Of a stretch of 64,000 nt of DNA, positions 36,139 to 43,795 are shown piece after piece. The stretch is from Salinicola halimionae (GTDB lineage Bacteria; Pseudomonadota; Gammaproteobacteria; Pseudomonadales; Halomonadaceae). Both the position numbers and the translations under genes were made by a program. The first letter of the stretch is position 1. Every line of letters starts with the position of its first letter. The notes beneath the pieces were generated by a model. That model made no database searches. It was not told where the DNA came from and saw only the letters and a program-made list of their open reading frames with translations. The stretch is from positions 244,862 to 308,861 of the forward strand of contig NZ_PZJQ01000004.1 of the NCBI RefSeq assembly GCF_003206065.1, written 5' to 3'.

Positions 36139-36241
36139 GGTCGGGTCCTTGTGATGTCTCATGGCTCGCGTGGCCGGGTCTGGTTCCCGAGCCGGGCCGG
36201 GTCTTCCAGAAACAAGCTCTGTCAAAACGGACCGGCCGGAG

Positions 36242-37231
36242 TCAGGGGGTCTTACGTTCGTCATCGTTGTCGGCATCCGCGTGAGCGTCGGCGCAGTCCA
36301 GCCAGAAGGGGAAGAAGTTGAACCACTGCAGCGGCGTCTTCTCGCACTGACGAGTGAGCCAGTCGACGTAGCGCTGCATGGCGCTATCGATCCAGGCTGC
36401 CCGATCCCGCCGACTCAATTCGCTGGTATCGTCGAAGTGATCGAAATCGATGCGGTAACTGGTCTCTTCGCGAAAACAGCCGATGGTGTAGACCGGGCAG
36501 CGCAGTAGACCGGCCAGCCAGAACGGCCCCTCCGGGAAACGTGCGGGATGGCCCAGAAACGGCAGGGTACGGGCGCGGCCGCTGTCACTGATCGGCACGC
36601 GGTCGGCGGCGATGACCACGAAGCCGCCTTCGGCAATTCGCTGGCCCAGCTTCATCGCGGTCGAGGGCGTAATCTCGCTGACTTCGATGATTTCCGGCGG
36701 GTTTTCTCGGTGAGTCGAGCGGGCAAGAACCTCGTCGAATTGGCTCGCGTTGCGGGTATGCATCAAAAGCGTCGCGCGGAAGTCGTCCTGCATGTCGCTC
36801 ATGGCGGTACAGATTTCCATGTTGCCGACATGGGAGACGAACATGATGCCGCCGCGGCCGCTCTTGACTGCCCGACGAAATCGTTCGCGGGTGTCGCCTT
36901 CGAAGCTGAGCGCGGGCGGAATGCCGCTCCAGGCGTCGATCTTGTCCATCAGGCTCTGCCCGAAGCTGCGAAAGTGGCGCAGGCTGAGCCAGGCCAGATG
37001 CTGGGGCGCCTCGCCGTGAAGGTGACGCCAAAGTCGGGTCAGGTAGGTATGGGAGGCGCGTCGATGCAAGCCGTGAGCAATGTAGTAGTAGACGATAACC
37101 AGCGCCAGCATGATCTGAAACGGCAATCGACCCAGCTTGCGCCGGATCCAGACCATTGTGCGGACGCCGCCGGCAGTGCCGGTTTCACGAATTCGCGACC
37201 AGTGGTTGGGGTTGCTGCTGATCGGAGTCAT
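36242..37231 (-). CDS. Lysophospholipid/LpxL-like acyltransferase of the cluster
   Basis: 329 residues of the LpxL/HtrB-like acyltransferase family: one N-terminal helix, the catalytic His in IMFVSHVGNMEI, and the substrate-binding stretch PFLGHPARFPEGPFWLAGLLRCPVY. In several aryl polyene clusters this domain is fused to the glycosyltransferase (ApeJ); here they are separate genes overlapping by ATGA. The start at ATG 37231 is fixed by that overlap. Probably attaches the polyene or fatty acyl group to a glycolipid anchor. Confidence 0.87.
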   Translation of the reverse strand: MTPISSNPNHWSRIRETGTAGGVRTMVWIRRKLGRLPFQIMLALVIVYYYIAHGLHRRASHTYLTRLWRHLHGEAPQHLAWLSLRHFRSFGQSLMDKIDAWSGIPPALSFEGDTRERFRRAVKSGRGGIMFVSHVGNMEICTAMSDMQDDFRATLLMHTRNASQFDEVLARSTHRENPPEIIEVSEITPSTAMKLGQRIAEGGFVVIAADRVPISDSGRARTLPFLGHPARFPEGPFWLAGLLRCPVYTIGCFREETSYRIDFDHFDDTSELSRRDRAAWIDSAMQRYVDWLTRQCEKTPLQWFNFFPFWLDCADAHADADNDDERKTP

Positions 37232-37983
37232 GAAAGCGTTTCCTGGCGGCGGCTCAATAGGTTGGGAAGGCGTCTGAGCATGCCGAGCAACAGACGTGAA
37301 TGCATGCCGGCGAGTAGCACGTTGTCTCGCCACAGCTTGAAATGGGAGACGCCATCGATCGGATAGCGAACCCGCACGGGTAGATTGCCGACACGCCCGC
37401 CCTGCCAGACCCAGCGCACCGGCAGTTCGCTGTCGAACTCCATGCGATTGCCACAAGGGTGTTCGGCGACCAGTCGATTGACCGCCGCGACCGGATAGAG
37501 CTTGACCCCGCACATGGTATCGCGAAGCTCGAACGACAGCGTTGCCAGCCATACCAGGGAATGCGTGATGTAGCGAGAGTAGAAACGGTGCTTGGGAACG
37601 CTGGCATCGAAGCGTGGATAGCCGATCCGCAGGGTCTCGTCATCGGCGCGTAAGCCCTCGACGAAGGGCGGAAGGTCGGCGGCTTCGTGCTGGCCGTCCG
37701 CATCCACCTGAAGCACATGGCTCAGCCCGCGTTCGGCGGCCCGCGCCAGGCCCGCGCGCACGGCGGCGCCCTTGCCCCGATTGACCGGCAACCTGACCAG
37801 CTCCACGCTGTCCGCTTCGGCAAGCGTGTCCAGCACCCCGGCGCAGTTCGCGTCGCTGCCGTCGTCGATGAGGATGATCGGCAGATTCAGCGCGCGTAGT
37901 CCTGCCAGCGTCTGACCTATCGCCTCGGCGTGGTTATAGACGGGAATCAGGACGGCGACACTGGCGCTGTTTTCATTCGACAT
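37228..37983 (-). CDS. Family 2 glycosyltransferase of the cluster
   Basis: 251-residue GT-A enzyme: VAVLIPVYNHAEAIGQTL, IILIDDGSDANCAGVL, and the DxD in HVLQVDADGQHEAADL. It resembles dolichol-phosphate-type polyprenyl transferases but lacks C-terminal membrane helices. It probably supplies the sugar moiety of the polyene lipid, with the acyltransferase encoded immediately downstream. It overlaps the ligase gene by 11 bp. Confidence 0.88.
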   Translation of the reverse strand: MSNENSASVAVLIPVYNHAEAIGQTLAGLRALNLPIILIDDGSDANCAGVLDTLAEADSVELVRLPVNRGKGAAVRAGLARAAERGLSHVLQVDADGQHEAADLPPFVEGLRADDETLRIGYPRFDASVPKHRFYSRYITHSLVWLATLSFELRDTMCGVKLYPVAAVNRLVAEHPCGNRMEFDSELPVRWVWQGGRVGNLPVRVRYPIDGVSHFKLWRDNVLLAGMHSRLLLGMLRRLPNLLSRRQETLS

Positions 37984-39757
37984 CGACTATCTCTCCCCCT
38001 TCTTGCCGGATGACCAGGGCGACGCGGCCGCTGACATGCTTGCCACGTCGACTATCGCAGTCGATGCGCAGGCTCTCCCCTGCTTCTCCATGGTCAGAGG
38101 CATCCTTGCGGTGAAGAAGCGTCAGCTCGAAGCGATCGCCGGGCAGCAGTGGCTGGGGAAAACGCAGGCGTTCGAGGCCGGCAAAATCGGCTTTCAGCGC
38201 GAACAGTCGGCGCGCCTGCTGCATTGCCCAGTGCACTAGCGTGATGCCGGGTAGTACCGGATGGTCGTCGAAGTGGCCGTCGAAATAGACACAGCGCTCC
38301 GGCACTTCCAGCATCACGTGCCAGCCATCCTCATCGGCGAACTCTCCGAGCCAGCGCGGCGCTCGGCGGTCGTCCAGATCCTGAAACAGGCGTTGGCGAA
38401 TGTCTGCGCTCAACTTGCCCTGGGCATTGGTAGGCCAGCGGCTCACGAAGCGCCAGTAGCGGGGCAGGACGGGCATCTCGAAGCGCGCGGCCAATGCCCG
38501 GCGCAATTGCTTCACCGTTTCGCGATGCTGAGAGTGATCGTGAGGCAACGCCTCCGGATCCAGCTGGATGACTGCGGCCAGGCGCAGGTCTCGTCGCTGC
38601 AGCGTTAACGTCTGCGCGCGCTCGACACCGGGTAGCTCGGCCAGCGCGCGATCCATGGCGGTCAGCGAGACCCGCTTACCGCCGATCTTGACGATGCGGT
38701 CGGCCCGGCCCAGCAACTCGAATCCCTCATCCATCAGCATGATCAGGTCGGCCTGGCGCTGCCATTGATCCGGCGACTCCAGATGGCGTGATCGCAACCA
38801 GAGACGACTGTCTGCATCCTGATCGACCTCGACGTCAGGAAAGGGCGTCCAGGTCGAACCGCGCTGCTGCACTCGCCAGCCGATACCGCCGGTTTCGGAG
38901 CTGCCATAGACTTCGTGCACCGGCGTTTCCAGACACGCATAGACTTGATCGCTGGCGTCTCGCGACAGCGGGGCGCCCGAACTGTAGATCGTGTCGAGCG
39001 CGGCGCTCACCGGTGCCCAGCCCGGCGTTTCCGGCAGGCGTGACAGCGCCGGTGGGGCGCTGACGAGGATCATCCGCAACCCCTCGTTCTGACAGCTCTG
39101 TAGCCAGGTACGCAAGGTTTCCGGGTAGCGACAGGGTTGTGCCGCAAATGGGCTGCTTTCACAGAGTGGGCGCAAGATAGAGAACAGTAACCCGTAGATA
39201 TGCTGGTGACTGACCTGGCTGACGATCAGGTTGGCCTCCAGCGGCCATAACGACGCTTGCGTTGCCAGTTCGGCATCCAGTTGATCGAAACGTTTGTCCA
39301 GTCGCTGTGGTTCGCCGCTGGAGCCGGAGGTGTAGAGCGAGACGGCGATCCCGGGCAACGGGCGTGAAGACCACTGGGGCGGTTGGCTGACCAACGGTCG
39401 TGATGATTCGTGCTCGCTCTCGGAAGTCGGTGCGGTCTGGCCCAAGGCAACACCCATGTTGCTCAAACTTCGCAATGTCTCCGGCTGGTTATCCGCGGGC
39501 AGAATGACGTGATCGCCGCGTTCCCAGATGGCGATCAGCGCTGCGCTGAACTCGACCGGGTCCGGTTCGTAAAGTCGCCAGCGACCACTCAAGTTGGGTG
39601 TGTCGATCAGATATCGTTGCCACGCGCCAATGCGGCCATGCCACTCGCTGACGGTCAACCAGCGAGCTGGGACGTCGCCTTCCGGCGGTATCCAGGCGAC
39701 GGGGGCCGCCAAGGCGCGGTCACGCCAGGGGCGATTGCTCAAGCCACGAAACGTCAT
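37973..39757 (-). CDS. Acyl/aryl-CoA(ACP) ligase fused to a hotdog dehydratase
   Basis: 594 residues with two domains. Residues about 1-450 form an AMP-binding adenylation domain: VSLYTSGSSGEPQRLDKRF (P-loop), VYGSSETGGIGW, DRIVKIGGKRVSL, and a terminal Lys in NAQGKLSADI. Residues about 475-594 form a FabZ/ApeI-like dehydratase domain with YFDGHFDDHPVLPGITLVHWA. In many aryl polyene clusters these activities (ApeH and ApeI) are separate genes. The enzyme should activate the aromatic starter acid and load it on the ACP encoded upstream. Confidence 0.88.
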   Translation of the reverse strand: MTFRGLSNRPWRDRALAAPVAWIPPEGDVPARWLTVSEWHGRIGAWQRYLIDTPNLSGRWRLYEPDPVEFSAALIAIWERGDHVILPADNQPETLRSLSNMGVALGQTAPTSESEHESSRPLVSQPPQWSSRPLPGIAVSLYTSGSSGEPQRLDKRFDQLDAELATQASLWPLEANLIVSQVSHQHIYGLLFSILRPLCESSPFAAQPCRYPETLRTWLQSCQNEGLRMILVSAPPALSRLPETPGWAPVSAALDTIYSSGAPLSRDASDQVYACLETPVHEVYGSSETGGIGWRVQQRGSTWTPFPDVEVDQDADSRLWLRSRHLESPDQWQRQADLIMLMDEGFELLGRADRIVKIGGKRVSLTAMDRALAELPGVERAQTLTLQRRDLRLAAVIQLDPEALPHDHSQHRETVKQLRRALAARFEMPVLPRYWRFVSRWPTNAQGKLSADIRQRLFQDLDDRRAPRWLGEFADEDGWHVMLEVPERCVYFDGHFDDHPVLPGITLVHWAMQQARRLFALKADFAGLERLRFPQPLLPGDRFELTLLHRKDASDHGEAGESLRIDCDSRRGKHVSGRVALVIRQEGGEIVDVE

Positions 39758-40461
39758 GAGGCACCTTTCTTTTGACGGGCTTCGCGCTGACGGGCTTCGT
39801 CCTGAGGGCCATCATCTAGAGGGCCGCCAACCAGAGGTCCGTTAACCAGAGGGCCATCGTCCAGGCGGCTATCGCTCAGGCCGGCTTCATCGACAGGAGC
39901 GGGGGCCCGACGCTTGACGCGCTGACGAATACACCACTCACCCAAGAACATGATCAGCATCAGACCGTAGACGATACCGCCGTTGTACCAGGCCCAGGTT
40001 TCGAGATCGGCATAAATTGCGGTAATCAGCGCAATACTGCCGTTGATAACAAAGAAAATACACCAGGCCTGGGTGACTCGTCGGGTGTAGCGGACGGCGT
40101 GCGGGGGCAGGTCCGGCTCCTGTCGACGGGCGTAACGCTCGATCAACGTGGGCGGATGGCGCAGGCCGTGAGAAAAGAGCAGCAGCAGACCAAGATTGAC
40201 GACCACCGGCCACAGGCGCAGGCCGAGCTCCGCACTGCCGGTTGCCATCAGCAGTACGAGCAATGGCAGCAGGAGCCAGCCCCAGCGGCGTTGAGACGGC
40301 GGCAGTCGCCACCAGGCAACGGCGGCCAGGCCGATCAGCAGCGGCCAGGCGCCGTAATGCGGCAGGAGGAAGTGGACCACCAGCGGCCAGAGCAGGCCGA
40401 TGATGCCCAGCGCCAGCAATAGCAGACGTTTGGGGCCGTTGAGAGGGGCTGTCGGAATCAC
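39754..40461 (-). CDS. Multi-pass membrane protein, COG4648 type (ApeG-like)
   Basis: 235 residues with five or six helices, including VVNLGLLLLFSHGLRHPPTL and WCIFFVINGSIALITAIYADLETWAWYNGG, features of the COG4648 family found in aryl polyene clusters; function unknown. Translation starts at GTG 40461, 16 bp after the ACP. The C-terminal 40 residues are a hydrophilic 5-residue repeat (RLDDG, PLVNG, PLVGG, PLDDG, PQDEA, RQREA, RQKKG) built from a 15-bp tandem repeat. Confidence 0.83.
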   Translation of the reverse strand: MIPTAPLNGPKRLLLLALGIIGLLWPLVVHFLLPHYGAWPLLIGLAAVAWWRLPPSQRRWGWLLLPLLVLLMATGSAELGLRLWPVVVNLGLLLLFSHGLRHPPTLIERYARRQEPDLPPHAVRYTRRVTQAWCIFFVINGSIALITAIYADLETWAWYNGGIVYGLMLIMFLGEWCIRQRVKRRAPAPVDEAGLSDSRLDDGPLVNGPLVGGPLDDGPQDEARQREARQKKGAS

Positions 40462-40477
40462 GATGGTGCTGCCAGGT

Positions 40478-40744
40478 TCATTTCTGGCGACGCGATTCGA
40501 CCAGTGCCGCCAAGCTTTTCAGATTGGCGAAATGCTGGCGCGAGGACTCCGCTTCGGATTCCAGCGTGATGCCATAGCGTTTCTGCAGCGCCAACCCCAG
40601 CTCCAGTGCGTCGATGGAGTCGAGCCCCAACCCTTCGACGAACAGCGGCTCTTCGGGATCGATATCATCCGGAGTGACATCCTCCAGTTCCAGAGTCTCG
40701 ATGATCATTTCTTTGAGTTCGTGTTCCAGCGCTGTCGTCGCCAT
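40478..40744 (-). CDS. Acyl carrier protein of the cluster
   Basis: 88 residues, all-helical ACP with the phosphopantetheine Ser in GLGLDSIDALELGLALQ and an acidic helix 1 (LEHELKEMIIETLELEDVTPDDIDPEEPL). Counterpart of ApeF. Standard clusters carry two ACP genes side by side; the second is missing here, and only 150 bp without a gene separates this ACP from the chain-length-factor gene. Confidence 0.93.
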   Translation of the reverse strand: MATTALEHELKEMIIETLELEDVTPDDIDPEEPLFVEGLGLDSIDALELGLALQKRYGITLESEAESSRQHFANLKSLAALVESRRQK

Positions 40745-40894
40745 CGGTCTTGATCGTCCCTATTGCTCATTCATTATCAATTGCTGACGCCTGGTTTCAG
40801 GACCAGGCGCGGTGCCGGTATCAGCCGGCAGGGGCGGAATCTCATGGCGTAGGAATGAGACACCGCTCCAGGATCCTGCGTCGCGGGCTGCGGA

Positions 40895-41584
40895 TCATGA
40901 CGGAAGGTTCGCGAGTTGCCAACCGCGCCGGCTCATGGGGCATGCCACGCGCTGACGCAGGCCCATCAGCCAGTCGATGATATCGAGTGGCTGCAAGGTC
41001 GGATCATCGACCGCCATCGGCGTCTCCGTCAGCCGCCGAGCGCCTTCCACGGGTTCCCGGCCGAGGCGCAGGGCGACGGCGGCTGAGAACGACTCGGGGG
41101 CGTAAGCAGCGAAGCGCGGCGGCACGGGTTGATCGCTGAAGATAACCACGAGGCTCGAATGATGGTCGGCAAGATAGCCACGGCTTTCAGCGATAAGCGC
41201 CGCCCACTCCCCGCCGCTGGCGGCGATCGCCTGCTGGCTGCGGCGATTGCCGCTGGCAATGGAATAGACGCCCACGGTGGCGTTGTGCACCGACAGACCG
41301 AAGCGGGCAGGCGATAGCGGCTCACCTTCATCGAGGCCGTACAGCATCTCCAGCGTGCGTTCGCCGTCTCCGTGACGCGAAGCATGCAGAACGAGGCTGT
41401 CGGCATCGGGGTCGATCGCCGCGAGCATGTCGCAAACCGCGCGTCCAACGAGGTTGAGACGCCGTCGCAACATCGACGGCACGGCCGTGCCGGCCGGTTT
41501 GTCTCGCGTATCGAGTCGGGGCTCGCCATCGGCTACGCGATGCGGGGTCCAGCCTCGCCAATCGTGTAAGTACAGGTCTGCCAT
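40895..41584 (-). CDS. Short beta-ketoacyl-synthase-like chain length factor
   Basis: 229 residues matching the N-terminal ketoacyl-synthase-2 family used as chain length factor (ApeC) in aryl polyene systems: LHASRHGDGERTLEML, LSPARFGLSVHNATVGVYSI. The position of the active Cys is not conserved (no TACSS-type motif), so it is probably non-catalytic and heterodimerises with the KS at 30075-31256. It is the first gene of the minus-strand cluster. Confidence 0.82.
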   Translation of the reverse strand: MADLYLHDWRGWTPHRVADGEPRLDTRDKPAGTAVPSMLRRRLNLVGRAVCDMLAAIDPDADSLVLHASRHGDGERTLEMLYGLDEGEPLSPARFGLSVHNATVGVYSIASGNRRSQQAIAASGGEWAALIAESRGYLADHHSSLVVIFSDQPVPPRFAAYAPESFSAAVALRLGREPVEGARRLTETPMAVDDPTLQPLDIIDWLMGLRQRVACPMSRRGWQLANLPS

Positions 41585-42140
41585 AGCGCCGTTGTAACGA
41601 TCCGTATTGCCAAAACTTTACGCATCATAACGGAAAAGGAGGCATACGCGGTGCAAGCATTATGCATTCTAGCGGTGAGGTGACTGCGGTGGATCGAGGC
41701 GAGACAAAGCGCCGAACCGGAGTCCGACGCGCCCTGGGAGGACGATCCCGTGGGCCGGACAAGCCTACCTTCGGTTCTCTCGATTGCACTTGATGCAAGT
41801 TAAGTTCCAGTCGAGCGCAATCGAAAAATCGTCTACAACGATACCAAGTTCGCCGTGGTTGGCTTTCACGATGCGCTGCAAGCCCAGGATATCGCCAGCG
41901 CCTCGGTCTACGATTGTGCCAGCCTGGCCAAGCCAATTTTCAGGAACTACTGATGATGCCTACACGCCACGTTTCACTCTGAGCATGGTCTTTTTGTATC
42001 AAAGCGCTCGCTTACAGTCATGAATTCACAGGAAAAAGCATGTAGTGAAGCCGGCCTTGGCCGGCTCCATCTTAGGGCTGCGTCTACCTCTACTACCTGT
42101 TGTCTGTGGGCTCAAATCAGTTAGCCGGAATAATTTTAAT
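41585..42140. other. 556-bp intergenic region with hairpin and possible gene fragment
   Basis: Composition shifts from GC-rich to AT-richer towards the right. A perfect 8-bp hairpin, AGCCGGCC/GGCCGGCT with a 2-base gap, lies at 42049-42066 and may terminate transcripts. A 49-codon open frame without a start codon at 41804-41953 (plus; VPVERNRKIVYNDTKFAVVG at its start) reads like a protein remnant but was not recognised. The promoter of the polyene cluster should lie near its left edge. Confidence 0.45.
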
Positions 42141-43223
42141 TCACTGATAGCTTTTTATCGTGGTCAAAAGCGCCTCTTTGTGGCTAAAGATGTCCGTGAG
42201 TGCCGCAAGATCGTGTTTGACCTGCTTTTCATTTTCCCATAGTTCAAGCCGTTTCAGGGTTTTTGAATTGAAATGCAGGCGGCAGATCGGTTTACGGTTA
42301 TTGTTGTCCAGTAGGACGGCGCAGTAAGTCTTGGCGTCTCGCATAAAGACGCGCTCTGGAGCGACTTCACTGGAGACAATAGCCCTCACCATGTTGTAGC
42401 CGTCGATCTCCTCTTGTGTCGTTACGATGTCGTCTTCTGCTTTTACTGGAGTCTCTGAATCGAGTGTGTTTGGTAACGTATCGGTGCCTGTCGTTGGCTC
42501 TTCTCCCGTTGTGCTGGCCAGTGCCGATTTCAGGCGCTGCGAAATCTGCTCCTTGATGTATTGAGACATTGCATCTCGGACGATCGGGGTGAACTCATCC
42601 AATACTTGCTGAGTCATTCGACCATCGTAAAAATCTTGGGCAAGAAACTTGATGAAATCCCGCGGCGGCTCTTTCAACAGTTTTCCGAAAGATACTTTGG
42701 CGAGATTAGTATATTTCAGACGATTGGCAGTACTGAGAATGGCATCCACATCGAACACAGGTTTTGCGAATTTTTTCAGTTCTTCGATATCACGCTCGTT
42801 ATAATCGGCCAGACGAAAAGTGAAGAAAGGCCTGGTATCTAAGCGATTGGTATCATCGAGATCAGAGTAAAATCGATACTCGATGCCATTGGTCAGGATG
42901 GCGAACTTGGCTTCGGTGCAGTTAAAATATCGATATAGCTGGCTGAACTGGGCGTTGGCCAAGTCTGTAGTGCGCGGTTTGCATTCCACGAGAATGGACA
43001 GAACCCCATCGTTTTTGATTGCGTAGTCAACCTTTTCACCCTTCTTCAAACCGACGTCTGCGGTGAACTCCGGCAAAACTTCAGTAGGGTTGAAGACGTC
43101 GTACCCGAGGCTTTGAATGAAAGGCATGACCATCGCGTTTTTGGTCGATTCTTCATTTACGATATGGTCCAGTTGTTCTCTTGCACGGCTGGCGAGAGCG
43201 GCAATTTTCTGTGGAATGTCCAT
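42141..43223 (-). CDS. Solitary type I restriction HsdR N-terminal-domain protein
   Basis: 360 residues with a PD-(D/E)xK nuclease domain at the N-terminus: KNAMVMPFIQSLGYDVFNP, then Asp in EKVDYAIKNDG and Glu-x-Lys in SILVECKPRTTDL, as in the HSDR_N_2 family. No helicase domain, methylase or specificity subunit is present, so it is not a full type I system. Residues 250-290 are Thr/Glu/Asp-rich. Base composition is clearly lower in GC than all neighbours, a sign of transfer. ATG 43223 has AAGGACAGGG upstream. May act in defence; function unproven. Confidence 0.8.
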   Translation of the reverse strand: MDIPQKIAALASRAREQLDHIVNEESTKNAMVMPFIQSLGYDVFNPTEVLPEFTADVGLKKGEKVDYAIKNDGVLSILVECKPRTTDLANAQFSQLYRYFNCTEAKFAILTNGIEYRFYSDLDDTNRLDTRPFFTFRLADYNERDIEELKKFAKPVFDVDAILSTANRLKYTNLAKVSFGKLLKEPPRDFIKFLAQDFYDGRMTQQVLDEFTPIVRDAMSQYIKEQISQRLKSALASTTGEEPTTGTDTLPNTLDSETPVKAEDDIVTTQEEIDGYNMVRAIVSSEVAPERVFMRDAKTYCAVLLDNNNRKPICRLHFNSKTLKRLELWENEKQVKHDLAALTDIFSHKEALLTTIKSYQ

Positions 43224-43407
43224 ATGTCCCTGTCCTTTATGATTTTTGGTTTTAGTTATCGCGAACATTGAGAGCTATCGAAGTTGACGCAGATAATAAC
43301 GATGGCTCTTCGTGTTTTGGTCAAATAAAGCTATTTTGATACATTGTGTTACTTTTTCACGTTTGTTCGTGAGAATCCATACTGCTGTAGTCTGAAGTGG
43401 AGAGGGT

Positions 43408-43552
43408 GAACGCCAGTATCCTCGCCGACGAGGTCCGCATGAGCCGCCCGTCAATGCGCTGCCACGGGTGCCCAAAAATGGCGGCCGGCCAAACGGCAAG
43501 GCCAGTTGGCCAGGACCAGACTGCCGGTGGTGCCCATGCCGACCAGATTGTT
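43408..43552 (-). pseudogene. Decayed fragment homologous to the adjacent PhnE-type permease gene
   Basis: This stretch matches about 44210-44365 inside the permease gene at roughly three quarters of positions by eye, with one 30-base run differing at a single position (around 43510-43540 against 44320-44347). In one frame it still reads MGTTGSLVLANWPCRLAGRHF against MGTAGSLVLALLLWPLASRHF in the intact gene. Flanking frames are disrupted, so it is a remnant of a divergent paralogue. Confidence 0.75.
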
Positions 43553-43662
43553 GGCCTTCTTGAATGCGTGTCGATTGAAACCGTGAGGCCTGCTTCCCGC
43601 TAGGAAGCGCTCGTCGCAGCATCCGCAACTTCTGACTTCATCGCGGGTGCCCAATGTTATGA

Positions 43663-43702
43663 ATTGTCCATTAATAATGGACGCCTTTATAAAATGGACA
43701 AT
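43663..43702. promoter_or_regulatory. Nested inverted repeats, candidate operator
   Basis: ATTGTCCATT (43663-43672) and AATGGACAAT (43693-43702) form perfect 10-bp arms. Inside, GTCCATTAATAATGGAC (43666-43682) is itself a perfect 17-bp palindrome, giving three half-sites. It lies in AT-rich sequence beside the decayed permease fragment. The binding protein and target gene are unknown. Confidence 0.5.
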
Positions 43703-43795
43703 AGCTTTCGTTGGGCTGACAGAGTGCATGCCTTCACCACCCACAGCATCGACCTTCCGCGCCTTGCGTCAGCAGCGCGCCGTACTTGAGAGGTG

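Noticed and set aside
34862..36154. 430-codon open frame on the plus strand opposite the MMPL and LolA-like genes
   Set aside because: Antisense shadow with no recognisable fold.
41784..42023. 79-codon open frame after the chain-length-factor gene
   Set aside because: Ser/Pro/Arg-rich, no SD and no similarity recognised; a different frame in the same place looks slightly more protein-like but lacks a start, so only a possible remnant is noted.
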